From Saprospiraceae bacterium (GTDB taxonomy: Bacteria > Bacteroidota > Bacteroidia > Chitinophagales > Saprospiraceae): a DNA stretch of 64,000 nucleotides. The notes under the pieces were generated by a model. The model saw nothing but the letters and a program-made list of their open reading frames with translations. It had not been told where the DNA came from and did not search any database. The position numbers and the translations under genes are program-made. This document shows positions 19,030 through 26,235 of this stretch, piece by piece. The stretch lies in contig JADKBS010000011.1 of assembly GCA_016714985.1 (NCBI GenBank), positions 124,001-188,000 of the forward strand. The letters are read 5' to 3'. How positions within the stretch are numbered: position 1 is the stretch's first letter; the number at the start of each line of letters is the position of its first letter.

Positions 19030-19644
19030 TTATTTCAAACGAACCCCTAAGCCAAATTCCAAAGAGAGATTTGCTATATTGCCATCAATGGCCGTAATAT
19101 CCAAACGCTGCACTGGATATGGGTATAGCGGCAGATACATGCGATAGCTAAAAAAGAACTTTTTCATGCCTACCTGCGAATGGTACAACATTCCAAAGTC
19201 GGGACTAATGGAACTGGCCGATGCGGATACTTTTTCAAATTCAGGGTTCTCCAATGTCTCCTTGAAACTATTGTATTTTATGCCTCCAAGTAGCGAAAAT
19301 GTGTGGGAAGCACGTTTCGAGTAAAGCGTGGTTCCCACGCCAATTTTTTGACTGAGCGAATAGTTATAATTGGTCTTTATATAGTTAAAATCCCGAAGAA
19401 ATACGCTGTTATAAGTATAAGCGGTATAGGACGTCAGACTCAACCGCCTTTTAATATCCCACTGCACCAGGTTGCTAATGACTAAATCAGCCGTTGGATA
19501 AGGATTTAGGCCAATTGCCGGTGCTATTTTCAATTTTTGCGCAGAAAAATCCTTGTATATGTTCGCAGGAATATCATGTTGTGCGACCAAAGCCGAGAGT
19601 TTCAGCAGGAAGAAGGGGATGAATAAGAATTTTGCCATTTTCAT
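19030..19644 (-). CDS. Outer-membrane beta-barrel protein, unknown
   Basis: This 204-residue protein has a signal peptide ('KFLFIPFFLLKLSALVAQ') followed by alternating amphipathic strands and a C-terminal 'LEFGLGVRLK', typical of small Bacteroidota beta-barrels. I do not recognise the family. It sits between the esterase lipoprotein and the multicopper oxidase on the same strand with short gaps (about 80 and 50 bp), suggesting one transcription unit. Confidence 0.75.
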   Translation of the reverse strand: MKMAKFLFIPFFLLKLSALVAQHDIPANIYKDFSAQKLKIAPAIGLNPYPTADLVISNLVQWDIKRRLSLTSYTAYTYNSVFLRDFNYIKTNYNYSLSQKIGVGTTLYSKRASHTFSLLGGIKYNSFKETLENPEFEKVSASASSISPDFGMLYHSQVGMKKFFFSYRMYLPLYPYPVQRLDITAIDGNIANLSLEFGLGVRLK

Positions 19645-19723
19645 GTTGCTATTTTTTTAATTGATTCAAGAAAGTCCAGTTAGGAGGTCTTGAAGTTACC
19701 TCCTAACTTAGTCGAAGGTTTGA

Positions 19724-20515
19724 TTATCTGAATTTGAAATAGAAATTCAAGCCTTTCAGAATATTGGGATTTTTAGAACCCATGTGGTCAAGGTGCTGTT
19801 CAATGTGGCGCTGCATGGCTATATAGTCATAATAGTTCTGTAGCCGCTGGTAAAACGCCTCAAAAGGGGCAAGCATTCTTCCTTGATTTTCCAACTCGCC
19901 CAAGCCCAAAAACACCAACTGCTGGTTGTTTGAATTGATGGCCCGGTTTTCCTGCTCCAGCCTGAGCATGATTTCATTGTCGTACCAAATGGAGGGGCTT
20001 AGCATGATATAATTGCCAAATAACTTGTTGTGGTTTGTAAAGGCATGGGCAGCCAGCAGCCCACCAAACGAATGTCCCAATATGGTCCTGCTGCTTCTGA
20101 GGGTATCCACAGCATATTCGCTTTCAATCATGGGAATTAATTCATTTTCAATAAACTGCATGAATTTTTCTGCGCCGCCGCCGCCTTCGTTGGCTATTGT
20201 TGGCGTATAATCATCTACCCTGTCATTTCCATAACCAATACTTACTACCAGCACATTGGAAATGGATAAGTTATGGCTGATTTTTTTGCAATTTTCAGCG
20301 ACAAAATCGAAGTCTTGTTCACCGTCGAGAACGTAGATGGTAGCATACGTTTGTGTTTCAGGGCTATAGTTCTCGGGCAAGGCCACTTTAATTGGATAGG
20401 TTGCGGCACTTGAAGTAGATTCAATCGAAAACGATTCCGTTAAATCAGCACTGAAATCTTCTTTTTGGCAAGAAGCAATCACGAATACAAGCAGTAGTGG
20501 AATTAAATTTTTCAT
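19724..20515 (-). CDS. Lipoprotein esterase of the esterase-D/IroE fold
   Basis: This 263-residue lipoprotein (lipobox 'FVIASC', Cys about residue 16) carries an alpha/beta-hydrolase of the putative esterase family. The nucleophile elbow is 'GHSFGG' (about residue 148), a Ser-type triad is completed by the likely His in 'QHLDHMG' near the C-terminus, and the core strand 'TIYVLDGEQDF' is typical. Relatives hydrolyse siderophore esters or acyl esters; the substrate here is unknown. It is 65 bp downstream of the first Cys-rich mini-protein gene, probably in the same transcript. Confidence 0.87.
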   Translation of the reverse strand: MKNLIPLLLVFVIASCQKEDFSADLTESFSIESTSSAATYPIKVALPENYSPETQTYATIYVLDGEQDFDFVAENCKKISHNLSISNVLVVSIGYGNDRVDDYTPTIANEGGGGAEKFMQFIENELIPMIESEYAVDTLRSSRTILGHSFGGLLAAHAFTNHNKLFGNYIMLSPSIWYDNEIMLRLEQENRAINSNNQQLVFLGLGELENQGRMLAPFEAFYQRLQNYYDYIAMQRHIEQHLDHMGSKNPNILKGLNFYFKFR

Positions 20516-20580
20516 TTTTTTATTATTGATAATTGTTGTTTTGAAGAAGAGCCACTCCCGAAAGAGCAGCTCTTAGTTAA

Positions 20581-20760
20581 TTATAAGTTGCAATAGTTTT
20601 GGCAATTGCAAACACCACTGCAATTACACCTTGTAGAAAGTGAAGCAGTACCGCAGGTACATGTTTCGCATATACAAACTTCACAAGTGCAGGTAGCAAT
20701 TCCGCAGTTGGACTTACTTTCGTTTTGAGCACTTTGGCTCAATGCTGTCATCTTTTTCAT
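20581..20760 (-). CDS. Cys-rich mini-protein 1 (metallothionein-like)
   Basis: This 59-residue protein has a polar N-terminal part starting MKKMTALSQSAQ and a C-terminal part with 13 Cys in CxC and CxxC spacing ('CTCEVCICETCTCG', 'CNCSGVCNCQNYC'). The Cys spacing resembles metallothioneins, although the leader-then-Cys-core layout could also suit a modified peptide precursor; no maturase gene is adjacent. A paralogue at 22158-22328 shares both parts. The start at 20760 is preferred over 20766 because it aligns with the paralogue. A GTCC operator and a CACCTTTG -7-like box lie upstream. Confidence 0.78.
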   Translation of the reverse strand: MKKMTALSQSAQNESKSNCGIATCTCEVCICETCTCGTASLSTRCNCSGVCNCQNYCNL

Positions 20761-20807
20761 AATCATCTTTTTTGAAGAAATTTATTATTTTGTCTTAATT
20801 GACGGTA

Positions 20808-20866
20808 CAAAGGTGAGGCATACAAGAGCGCAAAAAAGGACAAGGACATGTCAGAAACGGACAAAA
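20808..20866 (-). promoter_or_regulatory. Promoter with 21-bp-spaced GTCC operator, Cys-rich gene 1
   Basis: On the minus strand a 30-bp block (plus 20837-20866) begins TTTTGTCCGT, has TGAC at its centre and ends CTTGTCCT; the GTCC half-sites are 21 bp apart (ggac at 20838 and 20859). It aligns without gaps with the block at 22036-22065. A -7-like CACCTTTG (plus 20808-20815) follows 22 bp after the proximal half-site. Confidence 0.7.
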
Positions 20867-20974
20867 TAAAACGGTGCTGTCGGTATGGTAAATTCCTTCG
20901 CAAAAACGAGCTATAAACAACCGTCACCAAGTAACCAATAGCAACTATTCTAAAAACCAGAAGGGTATGAATGC

Positions 20975-21005
20975 AAATAGCCCCGATTGAAAATCAGGGC
21001 TATTT
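20975..21005 (-). terminator. Hairpin terminator after GlxA-type regulator
   Basis: AAATAGCCCcGATT (20975-20988) pairs with AATCaGGGCTATTT (20992-21005). The stem ends in AT-rich arms that supply the T tract. It lies 43 bp downstream of the regulator stop on the minus strand. Confidence 0.7.
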
Positions 21006-21047
21006 AAATTAAAGCACTTCGGGGTTCCTTTGCGTAACATCACTGTA

Positions 21048-21962
21048 CTACTTTTTTAAAATTCTTTGCAATTGCCTTGCTGTCTTAAATCCACATTTTG
21101 AAGCAATGTATTCAATCGTGTATTCAGGATTATTAAGCATTGTATTTGCATATTCTTTTCGCAATAGGGTTAAGTATTCCAATACAGTAGAACCAGTTTT
21201 TTCTTTGAAGACCCTGGCAAGGTTTCTTGGGCTCATTCCCACCTTAGCGGCAAGCGACTCAATACTGTTATCTTGGGCAAGATTATCAATAAGGTAATCC
21301 TGTACTTCGTGGATTTGTGGGTTGATATGATTGCGGTAATCCAGGTATATACTTTGTTGTTTATGCCTTCCACTTCTTCTGTGATAAACGACAAGCCCTC
21401 GTGCAACTTTATGTGTAAAAAGCGCCCCTTTAAGTTCCTCCAGAATTGCCAATGCTAAATCTATTCCGGCACTAATCCCTGCGCTTGTATAAATATCATT
21501 ACTTTTTACATAAAGAATATCTGCAACAACTTTTGCTTGTGGAAATTGTGTTTGCAGTTCATCGACCCTGCGCCAGTGGGTTGTACATTCCGTGTTTTTT
21601 AGCAAGCGTGCATGCCCCAAAGCAAATGCCCCGTTGCAAATGGAACAAACTGTTATTTTATTTTCTGAGCATTCTTTCAACCAATTAAAGAACTCACGTT
21701 CTGCCATAAACGCGATGCTCCTAACGTATTCGCAATCCATTCCTGGCACAAAAACAAAATCTCCCTCCTTCAATTTTGCGTTTTTGAAATGTTCCATTTT
21801 CCCAAATCCAAGACCTGAAGTGCTTATCGGAGTTTCCCGGTATTGATAGAACTCTAAGTCTGCTTCTAATCCGTAAAATTTGGCTTCCGTGAATACCTGT
21901 ACTGGTCCTGCCAAGTCAAGCAATTCAACTGTTGGTGGGATGATAAATGCTATTTTTTTCAT
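21048..21962 (-). CDS. GlxA-family regulator (DJ-1/PfpI plus AraC HTH)
   Basis: This 304-residue regulator has an N-terminal DJ-1/PfpI-like domain (about residues 1-175) with the nucleophile-elbow segment 'VCSICNGAFALGHARLL', and a C-terminal AraC double HTH (about 205-304, 'IESLAAKVGMSPRNLARVFKE', 'IEYIASKCGFKTARQLQRI'). GlxA-type proteins sense small molecules or aldehydes; the ligand here is unknown. Its own promoter carries the same operator as Cys-rich gene 1 and the small membrane protein, which makes autoregulation and control of those genes the simplest hypothesis. Confidence 0.92.
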   Translation of the reverse strand: MKKIAFIIPPTVELLDLAGPVQVFTEAKFYGLEADLEFYQYRETPISTSGLGFGKMEHFKNAKLKEGDFVFVPGMDCEYVRSIAFMAEREFFNWLKECSENKITVCSICNGAFALGHARLLKNTECTTHWRRVDELQTQFPQAKVVADILYVKSNDIYTSAGISAGIDLALAILEELKGALFTHKVARGLVVYHRRSGRHKQQSIYLDYRNHINPQIHEVQDYLIDNLAQDNSIESLAAKVGMSPRNLARVFKEKTGSTVLEYLTLLRKEYANTMLNNPEYTIEYIASKCGFKTARQLQRILKK

Positions 21963-22006
21963 GCTAAATTAATTTTGAAAATTGTGTTAAAGCCTGATTG
22001 ATGATG

Positions 22007-22065
22007 CAAAAGTGGGGTAATGAAGCGCTCAGAATAGGACAAGAATAGGTCAAATACGGACAAAA
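22007..22065 (-). promoter_or_regulatory. Promoter with 21-bp-spaced GTCC operator, GlxA-type gene
   Basis: The minus-strand block at plus 22036-22065 begins TTTTGTCCGT, holds TGAC at the centre and ends CTTGTCCT, with half-sites at ggac 22037 and 22058 (21 bp). A CACTTTTG -7-like box (plus 22007-22014) follows 22 bp after the proximal half-site. Spacing and sequence match the Cys-rich gene 1 promoter. Confidence 0.7.
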
Positions 22066-22112
22066 CAAAAATGAAACAGTTGGAATGTTAAATTTGACCA
22101 CAAAACAAGGGG

Positions 22113-22149
22113 TAAAAAAACAACAGCCGCTCCCAAAAGAGCGGCTGTT
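22113..22149 (-). terminator. Terminator of Cys-rich gene 2
   Basis: AACAGCCGCTC (22122-22132) pairs with GAGCGGCTGTT (22139-22149) perfectly, and the minus strand continues into a seven-T run (plus 22113-22119). It follows the stop of the mini-protein gene by 8 bp and is a textbook intrinsic terminator. Confidence 0.88.
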
Positions 22150-22157
22150 CTTGATGA

Positions 22158-22328
22158 TTAGCCACAACTATTGCAATTGCAGGTATCGCCACACGTGCAA
22201 TCGTCTGTCTTTGAAGAGACACAACCACAAGTTTCGCAGGTACAGATTTCGCAGTTGCAAGTTGAATTTCCACATTTGGAAATGTTGTCGCTTTGAGCGC
22301 TATAGCTCAGTGCTGTCGTCTTTTTCAT
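22158..22328 (-). CDS. Cys-rich mini-protein 2 (metallothionein-like)
   Basis: This 56-residue protein starts MKKTTALSYSAQ and carries 13 Cys in motifs such as 'CNCEICTCETCGC' and 'CTCGDTCNCNSC'. It is a clear paralogue of the protein encoded at 20581-20760, sharing leader and Cys spacing. The start is set by that alignment and by a -7 box TACCTTTG at plus 22361-22368. It lies directly downstream of the HMA-AraC regulator on the same strand and ends in a strong terminator. Metal binding is inferred from Cys density; a peptide natural-product precursor is a less likely alternative. Confidence 0.82.
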   Translation of the reverse strand: MKKTTALSYSAQSDNISKCGNSTCNCEICTCETCGCVSSKTDDCTCGDTCNCNSCG

Positions 22329-22357
22329 TTTAAATGATTTAATAAATTAGTTTGATA

Positions 22358-22386
22358 GGACAAAGGTATGCCTGGCACCTAGGACA
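22358..22386 (-). promoter_or_regulatory. Promoter of Cys-rich gene 2
   Basis: A perfect TAnnTTTG -7 box (TACCTTTG, plus 22361-22368) precedes the gene. Two GTCCTA words (ggac cores at 22358 and 22382) flank the box, but 24 bp apart and overlapping it, unlike the 21-bp upstream arrangement at the other three promoters. This could mean repression or a different regulator. Confidence 0.55.
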
Positions 22387-22427
22387 GATGTTATACTACT
22401 TTGGGGAAGCCTTATATAATTTTGGGA

Positions 22428-23003
22428 CTACACTTTGTCCAGCGCCTTGCGCTTGGACATGCCGACTTCCTTGAAGTAGGAAGGTGTGAGGCCCGTTGTT
22501 CTTTTAAACTGCGCAGAAAGGTGTGCCGTGCTACTATAGTCAAGCTCAAAAGCAATTTCGGAAAGGGTCATTTGCCTGTAAACAAGTAGTTCCTTTGCTT
22601 TTTCTATCCTCTGTTCAATAAAAAAATTCTCTATTGTTCGCCCCTCTACTGAAGAGAACAAGCTGCTGAGGTGGGTGTACTCGTAGTTCAGTTTTTCGGA
22701 AAGGTAAACTGAAAGGTTGAGTCTCATTTCTTTTTTATCTACCTCGTTTCGTGCCTTCTGAATGGCAAGCAGCTTTATTTTTTCAATCAGTCCACTCTTA
22801 TGGTTATCAATCATTTCAAACCCTACTTTTTCCAGCTCTTCGGAAAGGATTTCTTTTTGCTCACTGCTCAGCTCAAGGTTCAAGCGAATCTCTCCCAATA
22901 GCACCTTTAGATAAAGAATGTTTGCCTTTTCCAAAATACCCTCGACAGAAAGAACACAACGGTGACAAACCATGTTTTTTACATTCACTATGTTTAGTGG
23001 CAT
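22428..23003 (-). CDS. AraC-type regulator with N-terminal HMA-like domain
   Basis: This 191-residue protein starts with a ferredoxin-like, HMA-type segment (about residues 1-70) holding a CxxC pair in 'VKNMVCHRCVLSVEGIL', the usual position of copper or zinc ligands. A C-terminal AraC HTH follows (about 95-191, 'RLNLSVYLSEKLNYEYTHLSS', 'LSEIAFELDYSSTAHLSAQF'). The frame extends to 23036, but the domain begins at Met 23003. The gene immediately downstream encodes Cys-rich mini-protein 2, so metal-sensed control of a metal-binding protein is a natural inference. Confidence 0.88.
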   Translation of the reverse strand: MPLNIVNVKNMVCHRCVLSVEGILEKANILYLKVLLGEIRLNLELSSEQKEILSEELEKVGFEMIDNHKSGLIEKIKLLAIQKARNEVDKKEMRLNLSVYLSEKLNYEYTHLSSLFSSVEGRTIENFFIEQRIEKAKELLVYRQMTLSEIAFELDYSSTAHLSAQFKRTTGLTPSYFKEVGMSKRKALDKV

Positions 23004-23099
23004 GATTAATTTATTTGGAATGGCTGATAACACCAATTTTTCAAAAAATATCCGTCACCCCTTGAAGCCACCGACTGCCAACTGCCGAATTGCCAACCC

Positions 23100-24290
23100 C
23101 TACACCTCCGCCTCCTGCATCTTCAACTCAAATTTCCCATCCAAGAACTTGATTTCGAGGTTCCGCCTATACTTGAACCAAGACACGATTTCCTCGCCGA
23201 GAAACTCCCGGCGCCAGCCGCTGAAGGTCTCGTCGTCGAAGAAGTCCTTGTCGTTCTTCATCTTTTTCAGCACGTTGCGGGGCATGACGATGTGGTGGCT
23301 GATGCCCTCTTGTAGGCATTTGTAGCGCACGAGCAGGTCGAGCATCTCCATGAGGATGTCCTGCTTTGGGTTGTCGCTGTTGTCACGGGGAATGCGGTTC
23401 AGCACGTCCTTTTCTTCTTGGGTGGCGGGGCGCTCGTACATGTCCACGAACTGCTTGCCGAACTTGCCAATGATATTGTCCGGCAGGCGGCGGTCACCTT
23501 GCAGCGCCTCCAGGCCAGAATGCACGGCCCGCACAATGGCACTGATGAATTTGCTGGGCAGCACCATCTCACGGGAGTGGTTGCGGCGCTGGGCCTCCTC
23601 GGTGCGCCAGAGCATAAGGCGCAGCAGGAAAACCTGTTCCCGGCGGCGAAGGCTCTTGATGATATTGCTTTCGAGCACTTCCCTGTAGGGGTCTTGCTCG
23701 TAGGTAGCGGGGTCTTCGAGGAGCTTGAACTCGTCGTAAGCCCATTCGAGGCGGCCTGTTTTTTTCAATTCATTGGTGATGTTTTGCCAAAGGGCGTAAA
23801 GATGAACTACATCGTGCAGGGCGTAGTTGAGTTGCTTGGTCTGGAAGGGGCGCTTTTCCCAGTCGGTCACCGTGTAGCCCTTGCTCACTTCGATGCCCAG
23901 TTCGCTCTCCACCAGCTTGCTGAAACCGACGGGGTGCTTGTAGCCGATGAATGACGCCGCCATCTGCGTGTCAAAACTGTTCTTTGGCAGGATGCCATAG
24001 TAGGTATGGAAAAGCCGGTAGTCGTTGTCGCCGGCATGAACGATTTTGAGCACTTTTTCGTCCACGAGCAAGTCAATGATGGGCTGTATATCCTTGACTT
24101 TCAGCGGGTCGAGCAGGTAGTAGCCGTGCTCGGTGCCTATTTGGATGAGGCATATCAGGGTGATAAACCGCTTCTCGCCGATGAACTCCGTGTCGAAGCA
24201 CATCCACTCGATACCTTTGTTTTCCTGTGCGAAATCGGCAAGCCCTTCGGCAGTTTCTATCAATTTATATTTGACTCCAGTATCTGGCAT
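23100..24290 (-). CDS. rnd: Ribonuclease D
   Basis: This is a 3'-5' exoribonuclease of the DEDD family, which trims tRNA and other stable RNAs. The DEDDy residues are visible: 'FDTEFIGE' (about residue 33), 'HAGDNDYRLF' (about 90), and 'YALHDVVHLYALW' (about 160). An HRDC-like domain follows at about 210-290. The length of about 396 residues is normal. The Met at 24290 ('MPDTGVKYKLI') is slightly preferred to the one at 24296. Neighbours give no further hint of its role. Confidence 0.93.
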   Translation of the reverse strand: MPDTGVKYKLIETAEGLADFAQENKGIEWMCFDTEFIGEKRFITLICLIQIGTEHGYYLLDPLKVKDIQPIIDLLVDEKVLKIVHAGDNDYRLFHTYYGILPKNSFDTQMAASFIGYKHPVGFSKLVESELGIEVSKGYTVTDWEKRPFQTKQLNYALHDVVHLYALWQNITNELKKTGRLEWAYDEFKLLEDPATYEQDPYREVLESNIIKSLRRREQVFLLRLMLWRTEEAQRRNHSREMVLPSKFISAIVRAVHSGLEALQGDRRLPDNIIGKFGKQFVDMYERPATQEEKDVLNRIPRDNSDNPKQDILMEMLDLLVRYKCLQEGISHHIVMPRNVLKKMKNDKDFFDDETFSGWRREFLGEEIVSWFKYRRNLEIKFLDGKFELKMQEAEV

Positions 24291-24596
24291 AATCAATGGG
24301 TTGTGAGGTGTGTTAATTGCTCATTGTTATTGGTCACCGTGTCAATTGCGGTTGATTTTGAGCTGTTACAACTGACCTAAGCTCGAATATTTTTGAACTG
24401 TTTGGCTTGGGTTTAAATGATTTGAGAATCAAAAGCATTTAATCGCAAAAAAACTCGTTTTGTTTCGCTGCGCAATTTTTGTAGCCTTGCGGCCAATTCT
24501 TGCGTGTGCGGCAAAGCCGGGCGAAGTTATGAATTATGCTTGCGAAGCAAAGCATGATTTGAATCTTGTAGGCAGAATCCATCGCTTTTATATACT
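24291..24596. other. Divergent intergenic region
   Basis: This gap between divergent genes holds no gene I can support. It contains several GCAAAGC-type words and a small hairpin (ATGCTTgcgaAGCAaAGCAT, about 24536-24556). Promoters for both flanking genes should lie here, but no clear TAnnTTTG box with a spaced TTG was found. Confidence 0.5.
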
Positions 24597-25484
24597 ATGG
24601 CTAAAAAACTGTTTGTTACGGGTGCATCTGGGTTCTTGGGCTGGCATGTGTTCCGGGATGCCCCAGCCGATTGGCAGCTCATTGGCTGCTGGCACGGCAA
24701 TGCCGCTGGGCTGTTCCCCATGGCAGAAGCCTTCCAACTCGACCTCACCGACCGGGATGCGGTTTGGCGGGCCTTGAAAGCCACCAAGCCCGATGCTGTG
24801 CTGCATACGGCCGCAGCAAGTAACCCTGCCCATTGCGAAGCAAATAAGGAGGAAACCCGAAAACTGAATGTGGAGGCTACAGTGCAGTTGGCCGAGTTCT
24901 GTGCAGAATTGCGCAGCAAATTGGTTTTCACCTCCAGCTCGCAGGTCTATGACGGGACAAGCCCACCTTGCAAGGAAGTACCCGACCCCAATCCTAAGAA
25001 TGACTATGGCCAGCAAAAGTTGGAAGCTGAAAAATTAGTGGCTGATCTATTGCCCGAAGCTGCCATCATCAGGGTGGCAGTGATGTACGGTATGGCTGGC
25101 ACTGGCACCAATAATTTTCTGCAACAATGGCTGGATATATGGCGACAGGAGCGGGAGGTCACAGCTTTTTACGATGAAATCCGCTCGTTCTTGAGTGGCA
25201 CTGCCGCATCCGATGGGATTTTTAAGGTATTGGAAAAAGGGGCTGAGGGCATCTTCAACCTTGGTGGGGGCAGCGCCATCAGCCGGTATGAGTTTGCGGA
25301 AATGGCCAGTGTGGCCTTCGGGTTGCCACAAGCAAAAATCATCAGAAAATCGCAGCAGGAAGTAGCATTAAGCACCTTCCGTCCTGCCGACCTGACCATG
25401 GACTTGACAAAGATCAAGGAATTGGGCTTCGTGCCACAGACGCCGTGGGAAGGGCTTAAATTGTTGGCAGGGAAAAAGGCTTAG
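24597..25484 (+). CDS. SDR-family nucleotide-sugar reductase (RmlD-like)
   Basis: This 295-residue protein is an extended SDR with Rossmann motif 'VTGASGFLGWHV' at residue 8, the segment 'VLHTAAASNPAHCE' and the catalytic 'YGQQKLEAEK' (YxxxK, about residue 137) after 'FTSSSQVYDG'. Similarity is closest to dTDP-4-dehydrorhamnose reductase (RmlD_sub_bind), but no other sugar-nucleotide genes are near, so the substrate is unknown. The ATG at 24597 is the natural start. Confidence 0.88.
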   Translation: MAKKLFVTGASGFLGWHVFRDAPADWQLIGCWHGNAAGLFPMAEAFQLDLTDRDAVWRALKATKPDAVLHTAAASNPAHCEANKEETRKLNVEATVQLAEFCAELRSKLVFTSSSQVYDGTSPPCKEVPDPNPKNDYGQQKLEAEKLVADLLPEAAIIRVAVMYGMAGTGTNNFLQQWLDIWRQEREVTAFYDEIRSFLSGTAASDGIFKVLEKGAEGIFNLGGGSAISRYEFAEMASVAFGLPQAKIIRKSQQEVALSTFRPADLTMDLTKIKELGFVPQTPWEGLKLLAGKKA

Positions 25485-25495
25485 ACAGTTATCGA

Positions 25496-25583
25496 AGAGC
25501 CTCTCTCACCCTCTCACTTCTCTCTCACCCTCTCACTTCTCTCACCCTCTCTCACCCTCTCACCCTCTCACTTCTCTCACCCT
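25496..25583. repeat. CTCTCAC tandem low-complexity array
   Basis: About ten imperfect units of CTCTCACC/CTCTCACTT run from the end of the SDR gene to the stop codon of the convergent barrel gene. The same words form the perfect palindrome at 46581-46657. It encodes nothing plausible. The array abuts the TAG of the barrel gene. Confidence 0.85.
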
Positions 25584-26198
25584 CTAAAACATGTACATTC
25601 CCCGGAACGTAAGGAAATAGCCCAACATCGAATTCAGCTCGTCCACGTGCTTTCTATTGTCGTAGAGGCGGTTGAGGGAGCGGGTCCAACGGGCACCAAG
25701 TCCAAAGTGTTTGGTAAACAGCAGGTCGAAGCCAAGCGTTAAAGCAAAGTCGTTGTCGTTGAAGTTGACCACCTCTGCATCGTGCAAGCTACCGTATGCG
25801 GACGCTTCCAGCAGACGGCTATAGGAGAATCCACCCACGGCCTGCACCTTGTAGTAATTGCCTTCTTCTTGGTACCAGTCCTTGTAAGCTAGCATAATGG
25901 GCACTTCGATGTAGCTCAAGCTGATTTTCATGTCTCCATTGATGAATCGTTCATAGCTCCCCCGCTGGGAGTACAGCATCTCGAAGACGAGGTCCATTTT
26001 GTCCTTCAGCATGGCAGTTCCCCTAAGCCCGCCGTTCAGCCCCAATTTGTTGTAACCTGCCGAATCATCGCCATTGAGTTGGGAAGCATTAAGACCAAAG
26101 ATAAGGCCTGCCTTGAAGCGTTGCTGCGCAACAGCCGTTTCATGGAAAAGCAGGCAAAGCAACAGGGCGAGTGTAGTTGAGATACAGAGTTTTTTCAT
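25584..26198 (-). CDS. PorT-like outer-membrane beta-barrel
   Basis: This 204-residue protein has a signal peptide (cleavage near 'ETAVAQQ') and an eight-strand-type barrel of the Bacteroidota porin/PorT family ('FKAGLIFGLNASQLNGDD', 'YIEVPIMLAYKDW', 'FGLGARWTRSLNRLYDN'). In PorT itself such a barrel takes part in T9SS, but many paralogues have other roles. It ends next to the CTCTCAC array. Confidence 0.85.
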   Translation of the reverse strand: MKKLCISTTLALLLCLLFHETAVAQQRFKAGLIFGLNASQLNGDDSAGYNKLGLNGGLRGTAMLKDKMDLVFEMLYSQRGSYERFINGDMKISLSYIEVPIMLAYKDWYQEEGNYYKVQAVGGFSYSRLLEASAYGSLHDAEVVNFNDNDFALTLGFDLLFTKHFGLGARWTRSLNRLYDNRKHVDELNSMLGYFLTFRGMYMF

Positions 26199-26235
26199 GT
26201 TAACTAATTTTACAGGGGACTTTTCCTACAAAAAA

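Noticed and set aside
22088..22273. 61-codon minus frame overlapping Cys-rich gene 2
   Set aside because: It is out of frame with the paralogue of the first Cys-rich protein, and the in-frame reading gives a clear match.
25496..25583. CTCTCAC array considered as a CRISPR array
   Set aside because: Units are 8-10 bp with no unique spacers and no cas genes are present.
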